Below are positions 46,582-58,384 of a DNA stretch of 64,000 nucleotides, one piece after another; within the stretch, counting starts at the first letter, position 1, and the number at the start of each line of letters is the position of its first letter. The stretch lies in contig JACCIC010000004.1 in assembly GCA_018907035.1 (NCBI GenBank), forward strand, positions 6,377,001 through 6,441,000. Reading direction: 5' to 3'. The notes below the pieces were generated by a model, which did not search any database, was not told the origin of the DNA, and saw nothing but the letters and a program-made list of their open reading frames with translations. This DNA comes from Sycobia sp. Sy_11 (Eukaryota; Arthropoda; Insecta; Hymenoptera; Epichrysomallidae). The position numbers and the translations under genes are program-made.

Positions 46582-48535
46582 GTCATGGTGTTTAGTTTTC
46601 ACTTGTTAAAATTGCAAATATTATTTAATGTTAAATTTAATTAATTTTAAAAATTAAGTTAATTTTGTAATGATTGTTGTTAAATTATCAAATGTATATC
46701 TTGTAAGCAAATTGTATAAATTATAATAGAGAATTTGATTTTTATAAAATCAACATAAGAGAAGTTTTTAATTGTAAGGTACAAGATTTCCTTCCCAGTA
46801 ATAGATCTTAAAGTTTCAATTCACATAATTTAGATGCTACATGTTTTCATACATACATATTTAAATAAATTGTGCATATGATAAGATGATTTTAACATCA
46901 CTGTATATTGTGATAGAAACAAAGGTTTTTATGATATTTAAGAGAATGTGATCAGACAATCCATTGAACTCAGCTTAGAAAAGTCAGGCGAAAGTTCTGC
47001 CTTATTTAGATTTCAATGATAACTTTTGAGAAATATTACATTGAGGATGGACGGTTGAATATATAGAGAAGAATATAAATATGATGATTGCAATTTTAGA
47101 TAATCTGTAAGTGTTCTTCTAGCTTGAAAAAATATAAAAATATGGGTGTTATTTATACTCTTTCCAGTTGTAAAGGATGAGTCTTCTAAAAACTTGACTT
47201 TAAATTTGAAAAATGGACTTTCATGTTTCTTTTTATTTTTACGTTTAAAAACAGGTACTGGGATAAATTATGTACAAATACTAATACTAAATTGGCTGGA
47301 ATTATCCATTTATTAGAAAAATTATTGTCTATCAAATGGTATGCTTGTTTTACTTTGTGAAGCGTTGAATAAGCTACATAAAACTCTCTTGATGCTATTA
47401 TGATTGACTAGAAAAATAGTATTTTCCATTGTATTTAATTTCAACTGACCTTCAGATAATCTTTATGATAATGTTAATATCACGTCCAAGGTGGTCATGA
47501 GAAAACTGGTGAAGAAATTAAATTTGCAATGGTTGATTGTCTCTACAAGTCTATTATTTATATTACAACTGTCGTATTTTTCGAGAGATTTTTTTGAAAC
47601 AGCCTAAGATGTTTATTTAAATTTTTCTCGAAATCGGCCAGCGAAGCATCCGATTTTTATGCAAGATTTGGATTCAACAGATGCAAATACGTAAAAAAAC
47701 GTGTATCGCATTTCCGTGTTTAGACCTCTTTTAGTTGTGAGCCTGTGTTATCAACACAAAATTCGTTCTTTTAACCTTGGATAAAAAATATAATATACTA
47801 TCTATATTGGATGTCTTGAGCAATATTTCTTATATTAAATTCATACTGCGCATTTGAATAAACCATCTGTTGTAATATTAGACATGAATAAGATTTAATT
47901 TCAAATTTGATATCAATTTCAATTTAAGAGCAAATACATTTTGCACGTACATATCTACCAAAAGCAGTGTGGTGAATTGTAGTGAATAACCGAGACTGTT
48001 TAAGAAGCCGTAAAAGGTTAGATTTCTGCGCTATATATAGATCTATACATAAATAAATCTATACATATATAAATAAAGATTTATACCTTATTTAATGCAC
48101 AATATAAAATAATTTTATATAAAATTAAGTTTAAGCTAATTCGATATAATATATAATTTCATATTATATTTATATTATATATTACAGCAAATATATATAT
48201 TAGATCAGTCCTTATCAATTAGCAATAAATATTAAAATCAATTTCTAAATTTTTTAATACAAAATTCGCATTATACTACTTATCAGTTTATAATTTTATT
48301 TTATCGCACTTTGAAATTCTTTGTACTCCATCAGACATTGTTTTAAATTTATAATAAGCTTTCTCCAGTAGTTCGAAATTCCTGTTTCGTTTCAAGTCTC
48401 ATGACACTAACTACTTATTATATAATTATTCTCGTATAGATTTTATTAATATCATTATGTAATTTTTACATAAATAGATTAATCCAGATTCGAAGTGATC
48501 GTTCAATTCATACTTCAGTAAAACAGGTTTTCAGT
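46582..48535. other. Intergenic region between CAP genes C and D
   Basis: AT-rich with no exon or repeat recognised. CTATATATAG near 48032 is a TATA-like string, but it is 500 bp from the gene D start. Confidence 0.45.
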
Positions 48536-51500
48536 ATGGAAATGCAAATGCTATTGCTGCTTTTGGCATCAACAGTTCCAGTTGTATTATCAGAGAGAGA
48601 TTTCGATTACTGTGAAATACGATCCTGTAATCCTTATAGTCACGTCTTTTGTAAATACAGGGTAAGTCTGCTTAATATTAAAACGACAATTCGCAATATA
48701 TATATATATATATCGTCTTACGCATATACAATAGAGTAAGCATACGTTCCAAGCAATGATGAATTATTTGATTTCAAACAATTAATACTATACATATCGA
48801 AACGACTAGCTGAAGAAAATACAAATCAGAGAAAGTGGTAAAACGGTATATATACGTAGATTATTCCTCGACTAAAAGTTAAAAAAGTTTCTCTTTGAAT
48901 TTGGTAAAGTTCATTCTTGTTAGTTAATTTTTAAGTAATTTTTCTTTGAATGTCAACGGGATCTTGTTAAATGCATTGATTAAAAAATTTAGAAGAATTT
49001 CATATTTGAAATCAGACAAATTAGAAAGACAATCGTTTAAATATTTTGACGTTCAATTTACTACATGTATTAGTCTTTTATCGCCAAAGAAATCTCCAGT
49101 TATAATATAGTAGGATAAAGCATATTTTTCAACAAAGGGTCAACATAGAATTCACTTGAATTTTATGCAAGATGAAAACTATCACTGCTTCGAAATTGTG
49201 TCATTGTTCAAAGCATACTATGTGTTCCCTAGACCCCTGCAGTGTCAAAGAAATGCGGCGATGTTGTCAGATCGAGTCTCACGCCCGAAGAGAAGGAGAT
49301 GATCCTCGATTTGCACAATCATTTTCGATGGCTAGTATATACCGAACAAGAGGAACGAGGGCTGAATGGACCGCAACCTGCGTCCGAAAATATGACGTTT
49401 CTGGCAAGTGATTATTAATCAACTTTGCGTTCTTCATCTTGTATTATACGCTCATATAAGTATTAATTTTTTTTCCTATAAGTAAATTTTTTTCTTCGTT
49501 AAATTATGCCATGAGTAAAATGATAGAGATAACAAATTGTAAATTTGATAAAGAATCATATATTATATAAATATGTTGTCTTAAGATGTCTCAGTCAATT
49601 TTTTCCTGTATCGTGTCAAATTCTTATCAAATTATAGCAGAATTTAGCTTATTTATTTTTGAAAATGTAGATGTTAAAAATAATTTATATATTTTACAAT
49701 GGACTGACTGATGTTAAATTATTCTGAATTTGGCATTGTGACGATAAAATGAATGATGATAATGAAACTGAAACAGAGTATAGTATTTCATATGTAAATG
49801 AATAATTAATTAAAGAAAAGGTGTCTTAGCGATTAAATATTTGGTGAAAATTTTCAAGCAGAAAGATAGCAAAAAATGTATAACTTTCTTTTGCTGCAGT
49901 GAACTATTAATACATTTTTATCAAATAATCCCAAAAGGATTAAAATATAATATATAATTAAAACATAAGTTCACACGGTAAAGTTCTTTTTACGAATATT
50001 TTATGAATATTAGTTTTCTTTATTGATTTGATATTAATTTTTTTTGTCACGCATATATTTTTCTTTAATGTTTCATCTATCTTAACTTGTGAAAAATTAG
50101 AAAAACATGTCACATTATTATGAAACTGAAGGAGATTTTTATATGTAAAGTTTTTGTCACGAAGGAATCCTCTGAGTGCATACCTGGTCTTTTTGTTCTT
50201 GAAAAATTTGAATGTTACTCTCAAAATAAGTTAAAACCTTCCGAGATCATTGGGACTCTAACTATTTCCCATATTTCCTTATATTCAGGGTACACATATA
50301 GTAATTCTTCGCACACAGTCCTAATAATTGCATGTAGAATTGTGATAAGGGTTATTTGTTAAACCGAAATAAATGGCAGAATGGTAAATCAAAATATTGC
50401 GTTGATTTGTTCATTTAATCATTAGATTACTTCTCATAAGTATTCCAGCAAGTTCATAGTATATGGATTTACTACACACTTTTCAACAATTCTAATTTTC
50501 CTTCTATTTTCTATTGTTTGTTTCATGCTAATATGACAGTATCTAGCAAGTCTTTTTTACCAGTATTATGATGAAGGGATTCTTGTAGTACAAACATGCA
50601 AAAATAGTTAATGTTGATACAAATTGATTATACAACAATTTTCTTAACTGCGAGTCACTAAGAGTAACTTTGAAGTTTTATTTTCAGATTTCCAGATTGT
50701 TCGATGACTATATAATAATTACTTTTTATAAGTTCGCTTAGGAGCTGACTAAAGCTCTCCTCTCCCATTCCTCTTTTCTGTTTTTATTTTATTTTTTATA
50801 TAATAAGCTGTCACATAAACAATATCCACCAAATTGAACAATCCACTCTGAATTTATAATGATCTTAGATAGTCCACATGTTTAAAAATGATCTTGAATC
50901 TTTTATTCTGAATGTTAGTTATTATATAAGAACTAACCATGAAGTTATTTTTTCTGAAGTATATATTTCTGGAAAACTCTATACGAGACAACCAGTGTAA
51001 CTGTGCCTGAAACAACTTAGCGATTCTAGGTATATATATATGGGTGAATTAAATTTATGAAACGGGAAGATACATAATATCGAGGTTTATACGATAGCTT
51101 GTTTTGTAATCTAAAGGTCTTAGTGTACGGTGGCAACTATTTCAAATCATGAATTTAGCCGATTACTAACGAAGTTTTTTAAATAATTTATTTATTTACT
51201 GTATACTTTTGTGCTTTTGTTACAAATATATTCTAGGGTTTGGATATTGATTTATTCCACTATAAAAGCATAAAGAAAGTAACTTTAACGAATGTGAAAG
51301 ATTTTAAGAAGTATAATAGAACATCATATAACTCAAAAAGAACTAACTCCAAGGAAGAAATTTTGAATATAAAAGTAATATGTTATGAATATGGTTTGGA
51401 CATTTTAATGGTAGCTTGAAATTTCACTTTAAATTTAAATACCGTTGAAAGTTACCCGCAGAAATTTAAACGAATTTCTCTAATCTTGATATCACAGAGA

Positions 51501-52920
51501 AAAAGAATACAAAATTGGATGTTTGGATTTAGTCTTGAATATAAATTGGAAGTTAGAGTCAATATAGTACTCAAAAAAGGAACATTTGCTAAGTTTAAGT
51601 CTACTTTGTTTTGTAGAAAATAATATAGTCGACAATTGATATTCTGTTAACTGTTGTATTGCCTACTTTGTATCGTAGAATTACTTGTTATATCTTAATT
51701 TTCAAGTTACAATCACGCATATATATTTAAATGTAAAATTATTTAGAATTTTCTTCTAAAGGCTCGACAGTATAAACTCTTATTTGAAATTTCGAAGATA
51801 ATCTTCAAATGAATTTGAAGGTCAAATTCAAATCATTGTAGATTGTCCATGCGAATTATTGTAAATTTTGTTTTGTTAGCCACCTCCTCTAGTCGGCACT
51901 TCTACAAAAAAAAGGAGACCCAATACATGCTGTGCTCCTTTTATCCTAAACATACTTATAATGATTTCATAACAGTTTAGTCCTTGAAGATAAACCGAAG
52001 CGGTTCGAAGCATTGGGCATCAAAAACAAATTTTAATTTAGGCGATGAGTGCAGTCGGAGTTCCCTTTACTAATATACTATGTAAATTATTTTATTTTTA
52101 TTTTTAATTTTTAAGTTTATTTTACTTTATTTTTTTGTAGTAATTTCGATTTCAGATTCTACTGGGGTGATTATAAACCAGGACAGTATGGCTGTCATTA
52201 TATTTATTTAGTAAATTATTGTATAAAGACTGCAAAACTAATAAAAATATTTATAGACTTATAATAATTCTTAATTTTTAGAAATGGGATCCAGAACTCG
52301 AAGAAATAGCTCAGAGATGGTCTGTGCAATGTCAACGAGGCTACGCTGAATGCAGTGATGTGGGTAAGCATATATTATAAGACACTTTCATCTCTATAGT
52401 ATCCTAAGAAAATAATTAAATTGATTTCTTGATCTATTATTCTTCGAATTTTAATCGTAAAATTCTAAAACGAGCTTGTATGCCTGACGAATGTTTAGAG
52501 GAATATTCCGTCAATCAACTTTATGGTAGCGATAAAAATAATCAGAATATGGAAGATCTATCGATCGAGACGATACTTTGGAATTGGTACTCTGAAGTTA
52601 TCCACTTCGACAGCGCTGAAGTTAAATGTTTTAAGTGATTATTTTATTTTACATTAGTACAAGCTTAAAATAACATTTGCTTTTCAACTTTTAACTTGCC
52701 AATTTACTACATTGAACTCTTCTTTTTTTCTCTCGATCACAGGGAAAGTACTGCTTATTTCTGGCATACCTATCATTATTCTCAAATAGTTTGGGGAAAA
52801 ACTACGAAGATCGGATGTAATGCAATTAGATATGCCGATTCCAAATACTTTAGATTGAAGCTCGTGTGTAATTACGCGCCAGGAGGCAATATCGAAGGAG
52901 AACCAATTTATAAAACATGA
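48536..52920 (+). CDS. CAP gene D: secreted antigen 5 / venom allergen 3-like protein (five exons, one GC-AG intron)
   Basis: Exons: 48536-48661, 49233-49403, 52282-52363, 52499-52634 and 52743-52920; 230 aa; phases 0,0,1,2. Exon 2 was found by comparison with the paralogs. It ends TTTCTG followed by GCAAGTG, a strong GC-type donor in the exact position of the GT donors of A, B and C; nearby GT choices break the frame. The signal peptide is MEMQMLLLLLASTVPVVLS. Cysteines are DYC, RSC, VFC, KKC, VQC, AEC, IGC and LVC, plus an extra one in VKCFK. CAP residues are His in LHNHF, Gln in VNQL, Glu in WYSE and His in YHYSQIVW, with CNYAPGGN. Intron 2 is unusually long (2.9 kb) and contains a copy of dispersed repeat family 2. 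Confidence 0.92.
49404..49409 (+). other. Non-canonical GC splice donor of CAP gene D intron 2
   Basis: CTG|GCAAGT. All positions but the second match the U1 consensus, as is usual for functional GC donors. The acceptor is TTTTTAG at 52275-52281. Confidence 0.8.
52085..52255. repeat. Dispersed repeat family 2, copy A (intron 2 of CAP gene D)
   Basis: Clear similarity to 61515-61680: TTGTAGTAAT, then GATTCTAC, GGGGTGA, TATAAAC, AGGACAGT, TATAAAGACTG and AATAAAAATAT in the same order and spacing. Same orientation in both copies. No open frame. It could be a MITE or SINE tail; the family is not recognised. Confidence 0.8.
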
Positions 52921-53053
52921 GATGCAGGAAATCAAAGTTCTAGTGTCAAAAATTTCGTATCTGTTTTTAATTTGATCAATTTACAAATAATATACAATAT
53001 TTTGATATTAATTGTATCAAATCGAATCAAACAATGGTTGTTACAAAAAGCAG

Positions 53054-53073
53054 AATAAATACATAATAATAAA
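53054..53073 (+). terminator. Polyadenylation signals of CAP gene D
   Basis: Two AATAAA hexamers (53054-53059 and 53068-53073), about 135-150 bp after the stop codon. Confidence 0.6.
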
Positions 53074-53074
53074 G

Positions 53075-55360
53075 CTTGAATAAACGTATATATTAAAAAA
53101 GCTATTTTTGTCACGCTTGTAATCTGCAAGAATATTTTACATAATCAATGGATTTCCGGAAGGCCATCTGAATGGGTAGAATTTCGTTAAGACTGAAATA
53201 GTCCGTTACTAAGGCAAAGTATGTGTTCATTAAAATCTATTTGTATATTTTTACGATATATTCTACTATGATAACTGAAGGTAATAATATAAAAAGCAGC
53301 GATTCTTTCAATTTTAGCATCGATCTCATAATAACAAAATTTCTACAGTATTAGAGTGAGATACTTCGATAAGATTTTTCAGAGATGTACTTCAAATCTT
53401 TAAAAGATATTTTGATCGCGACATAAAATTAATATTAATTTTGAATATAATGTTTTTTAAATAAAACTGTGCAGTTTTAGAGGATTTATATGTCTTAATT
53501 CTAAGATTCGAAGTAAGATTCTTATTTTTATACAAAATTGTGTCGTCTTACTGTAATTAAAAAAATGGTCTTGAAAAGTACATGCAAAATTATCATCAGA
53601 CTCATAGAAATGCTTATAAGAGAGAATTGTACAGAATTAATAGTGTGTTTAACTATAAAATAAGATACAAAAAATAATCGAATTGATAATTTTGATTCTT
53701 TCAATAGACCCATATTTGCATATAAATATTTTTTTCAAAGTACTTGATTCTCCGAATTGATGAATAAAAAAAAGTTCAAGTGTACGTAAGTACGTAAGCA
53801 ATTCACAAGCTTACGAGTATCTCATCAACATTGTTGCACGATTAATGCTGTCATTCATTGAGAGAATCATAAATATTTAAGTTATAATTCTCTACCAAAT
53901 AATACTATGAACATAAATGATCGTCGATCAATGCAACCACTTCTTGTTCCATGAATATAATTGGAATTTGTTGACAAACTTATCTAGAACATTGTCTGCT
54001 TTTTTTTTATTTCCAGATATATTTAAAACAGTCTAATCGTTTTAATACGGAATTAGTACATTTATATGTTTTTCGTACATCTAGCATTGAGCAAGTTTGC
54101 GCATAAGCGAACGAAATCATTTTACAAATTCTGTGCTTCGGTGTCGGAAATTATACGCAAATTCACCATAAATAAACCATTGGTCGTCGTGCCTGAGAAT
54201 TTGAAAAGAAAGTACACGCGGAAGTAAATAATGTGCTGATTTAAAATTTCGTACATTTCTTTCTTTAAAACCCATTTTTTTATATTTGATTATGTGCGTA
54301 TTACGTACAATCGTCAAATAAAATTAATGAAATTGCCAAGTTCTCTATACTGAGAGATGCATACGTCTCAGACCTGATGTAAATAAGGTCAGATATGATG
54401 AATAAAAGGACTTTTTTCCAATAGCATAAATCAATTTTTCAATCATAATATAGAGTTCAATAAGACTGAAAATGTGTTCTATCGTTTTCTGAGAAAAGGG
54501 ATTCTACTTACTCAGGAGCTAGAATTATTGAACATCATGATTATAATACGATTAGTTGTCAAAAGGTAGTGCTAATCACAAATAATAAGTGGAATTGAAT
54601 AGTATTTTTCAAATAAACTGGAATCTATCCGGCCTATCCACAAATCCCCAAGCTAGTCCATTATAATCATTCGATTTTAGGCTTCAAATCGAAAAACCGA
54701 AATTTAAATAAGTTTTGTTTCCTTTTACAGGGTGGTATTTTTATACGAACCCATAATCATACGAATATTACTCAACATTATTAATAAATTGTATCTAAGG
54801 ATTATAATTGTTCTCTGCCGACAGTAGAGCGATTTTTCAAATACGTTATCCTTATCCATAACTTCTGCAGTATTCATTTCAGGCTAAAAACACATTTTAG
54901 ACATGTTGTGCGATTTCTTCTGCACATATAATACATATATAGGTTGGACTACTAATTTAGAGACTACATATATCGTGTATATAAACGATAGATCGATTAT
55001 TAATACAAGTGGTAAAAAAAGAAAAATGAAGAAAAAGCCATGTGATATCTAAAGGAACATTAACAGAAAAAAGGTCCGTATCGAGTGAAAATAATAATAT
55101 AATATAAGGATGCATTTGAATAGGAGAGATTACTTATTTTTAAGTAATAATAAAGAAAATATGCACAATTAACTAACAGTTTATATTAAACATGTACATA
55201 TATAATATCCATAAATGAATTACACGAATTGTTATAATTATATCTTCAAATAATAAAAACGTACACGTGAATCTCATAAACATAGAATTTTCAAATGAAA
55301 TCGTCTTCATTTGTAATTTGCGTCGAAATCTTTCTCTTTAAATATACCAGATTTCTAATA
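53075..55360. other. AT-rich intergenic region downstream of the CAP cluster
   Basis: No gene recognised. CAGGGTGGTAT near 54729 resembles ends of some DNA transposons but has no partner. Confidence 0.4.
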
Positions 55361-55489
55361 GTCTCCGTTGGAAATCTATAAGTTGTTTCTTCGTTTATTC
55401 CGAGGTGTCGTATCTATTTCTGAACAATTCCATTCTTACTTAATTTTTTATTCATCCAATAATTGTCGAAAGATCTTTCGCAATTTTCC

Positions 55490-55830
55490 GTGTAGACTCG
55501 CATTATTTAAAAGAAGCGCTTTGTCAGCTCTTCCGTCAGAAGCGTCTTCTCGGTGTCTGCCTGTTCGATTCCCCATTTTCTCAGCTTTTCTGTCCTTGTT
55601 CGATGCGCTCGCGCATTTCACAGTCCCCCGATCGGCTGCGCGGGGAGACGTATATACATATATATGGAAAGAAGTAACTGCAAGGATGGAAAAGGTCGCG
55701 TCGTCAGCGGGAGAACTCGGCCGGACGGAAAGACGCGAGGCGGACGCGCGACCCCCTGGAATCTCGTTACGGTTGGGATTTGTACTCGTCCGTAGATGCA
55801 ACATTCCGAATCAACGTCGGTACTTCTAGG
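55490..55830. other. GC-rich block with overlapping open frames
   Basis: CpG-richer than its surroundings, with frames of 153 codons (+) and 118 codons (-). Neither has recognisable motifs, and splice sites around them are weak. More likely regulatory or untranslated than coding. Confidence 0.3.
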
Positions 55831-55896
55831 ATGATTCGATGATTTGCGGGAGAATGGATATAAAAGAAGTATGCGACAAAATCGGTAAGAGGTTAG

Positions 55897-55897
<1 letters not shown>

Positions 55898-55959
<62 letters not shown>
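55898..55959. repeat. (TA)n microsatellite
   Basis: About 60 bp of pure TA. Confidence 0.95.
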
Positions 55960-55961
<2 letters not shown>

Positions 55962-56650
55962 AATCGGATAGAAGGCGATTTTTTTGCTTTCTTCGTGAGG
56001 GATTTACGGAGGACGGGCAAGAAGATTTGAAAATGGCGGAACGAGATTGTATGTAGGTTGGTGGAAGAAATGCAATGCGAATTTATCTTCTAAAAGTAGT
56101 TAAAAAGTAGAGAAAAGTTAGTAAAAATTATAACTGTCACGAAGTTTGCTCTAAGCTGATTTTAGACACTGTTTACAAGAACTTGTCAAGAAAGGAATGG
56201 GAAGTTTTTACTGGAACGAACAATAAAAAATGAGAACGATCGAGGGAAAACTTTAAATAAAATTGAGTCATTAGCGTTTAGTTATGATGTTCTTTTAACC
56301 AAACTTCCATTGGGGACTCTCCGATTGTTGGAGTGTTCAATGATTGCGTACTATATACACTGAAAGATATAGTGACTTAAAGTAAATATTTAGTTACGAC
56401 TATCCAGTTGAACGATTTAGTTCATAATAAAACATAATTCCTTAATTTAAATACATCTAGCTGTTTTTTAAAAAAAATTTTAGTTAACATAAATCGTATA
56501 ATATAGTAATGTAACGACAATGTACGAATCATCTTTATAGGGATTGAGATGATTTTGTCATTTAGATTTAAATTCACGATTAGTACAATTTAAAAATTAC
56601 TTATGTCGATTGTTCATTTAACAAACTAAAATATATATTAATCGGACTTA
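55960..56650. other. AT-rich region, no gene seen
   Basis: Nothing recognised. Confidence 0.4.
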
Positions 56651-56653
56651 AAA

Positions 56654-56825
56654 CAGGATCTGCGAAAACAGATTCACTATTCTTTCTTCATCTTTATTGT
56701 CGACTTTTTCTATCAGGCCACGTGCTGGTAAGTCGTCGACATCTTAAGCCACTTTATATCGCTGTACCCACTTCTATACAAATACCTTTTTTTCTCATAT
56801 ATTTAGCAGCCGCTGATTGCGACAT
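56654..56825 (-). pseudogene. Tc1-like transposase N-terminal remnant
   Basis: On the minus strand from ATG at 56825, the first frame reads MSQSAAAKYM. After a frame change come KWVQRYK, then DVDDLPARG and IVNLFSQ. This is the order of the helix-turn-helix and linker region of insect Tc1-like transposases. At least one frameshift and two stops are present and no catalytic region follows. Flanking sequence up to about 57060 may be part of the same element, but its ends were not found. Confidence 0.55.
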
Positions 56826-57059
56826 TTTGGGACCTTTCGGGTGGATGCAAAGCAACACAGTCTCGTAGCGCAAAGTTTACATAGCGCTCACGGACTTTAA
56901 CGTGGTTCTCTTTCAAAAGATTAACGACAACTGAATCGTTGCTGCCAATGCACCAAGGACAAATTTTTCTCTATCGGCTCGCGGAGGAATTGGAGTTAAA
57001 TCTTTCATTATCTGTCAGTAAAGTCGACCACGCTTTTCTTGACTGACTGTACTTCTATA

Positions 57060-58020
57060 AAATTACAAAAACTCTCCAATATTAATGGTGATTTTTTATT
57101 CGAAATTAATATTCTGGATGATCGGACAATTCCAGCCTTCTTGAACAACCCCGGTTTTTGATTCTTAATTGTTCATAACAAAAAATAATACAAATAAATA
57201 TAAAAAGCGATCAATTTTTTTGTATATATTTTAATACAGGGTGATTCATTTTAGCTTACATACTAGAATATTTTGGATACTAAGTGGTGTAAGAAGAAAA
57301 ATCCAAAGATTGTTCTTTGAGTAAATTAAAAAAGGAATTTGAGTAATCAGTCCAATTTCGGGCTAGTGATTTTAATAATAATCTTGCAATCGAAAATTTT
57401 TATTAGAATTTAAACTATACGATTCAGAATTTGATTGAATTTTTCCGACGTACGTTTAACTCAATTTTTAATATAATTGTTGGGATCTATTCTCATTTTT
57501 CGGCTTATTATGTATTTCGAGATTAGGTTTGTCTTAATTTAATTCTCAAGAGCTTTCAGACGATCAAAGAGACTCTCCAAAGAACCAATCTTTATAGCTG
57601 TCCCTATAAGCTACTGATTAGTAATCATTGTTACCGTTGAAGAACTTGCTGGAACAATGAGAACTTACAAGAAGAATAACAACTAGTAACGGTCTCTGAA
57701 TTGTAATGATTTGATAAAATAATTGGTCGTAGAAAATCTTTATTTTCTTAAAAATATTTATTATTTACTAGATTTTTTACGTATTTTAATATTTTACGAC
57801 CAAACTTGCGAATTTGAGCATCTTACGAAAAAACTTATTTAAGTACTTAAATAGGATGGCCTTTTTTAGTTGACCTTGGTCTAAAAATTTTTTATCCACT
57901 CTTTTCATCATTTATATAGACCTCGGTGCAAAAATATCTTCGGGTCCCGTAAAAGCTTAATTCAGCTCTGGCTAGACTCCGTAATTCCCGTTTGCCATCT
58001 CGTGAAAATAAAGAAGAGAG
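57060..58020. other. AT-rich region, no gene seen
   Basis: TACAGGGTGATTCA near 57236 resembles termini of several insect DNA transposons, but no matching second end was seen. Confidence 0.4.
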
Positions 58021-58024
58021 ACTG

Positions 58025-58380
58025 GGAGAGAGAGAGAGAGAGAGAGAGAGTGAGGGGGGGGGAAGAGACAACAGCCCGAGGCTGAATTGCGATAGCCCTC
58101 CCTGTACGCTGGCGGCACTGGGGCGGACGGTCGCAATTAGCATAAATGAAGCGCGTTGCAAAATATGAAAAATGCCACGGGGGGAAAAAAAGCCCGGTCG
58201 CGGCGCTTTGTCGGTGCAATTTTTTCACCTCTCCATCTGGCCCTCTGGCTTTGTCGTCCGAGCGTGAATAAATTATAATAGCCTGTACTACTGTTTGATG
58301 CTGCAATTTTTTTTCTTTTTTTTTTCATTTTTTTTTCTGTTTTAAAGAGCCGCGATTTTGGCAAGCAATTTTCGACCCCC
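58025..58380. other. (GA)n tract and GC-rich non-coding block
   Basis: A (GA)n run at 58025-58050 is followed by a GC-rich stretch to about 58260 and T-rich runs. Frames on the minus strand lack motifs. Possibly intronic regulatory DNA of the minus-strand GPCR gene. Confidence 0.35.
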
Positions 58381-58384
58381 GGCG

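Noticed and set aside
49172..49411. 79-codon open frame overlapping exon 2 of CAP gene D
   Set aside because: It is in the wrong frame. The paralog-matching frame from 49233 encodes the CAP helix with LHNHF and ends at the GC donor.
55368..55829. 153-codon + frame and 118-codon - frame
   Set aside because: No known motif, weak splice context, and both overlap in a GC-rich block where long frames are expected by chance. Considered as GPCR loop 3 but no supporting acceptor/donor pair.
57230..57260. TACAGGGTGATTCA as a DNA-transposon end
   Set aside because: The string resembles known termini, but no opposite-facing partner or target duplication could be found, so no element is called.
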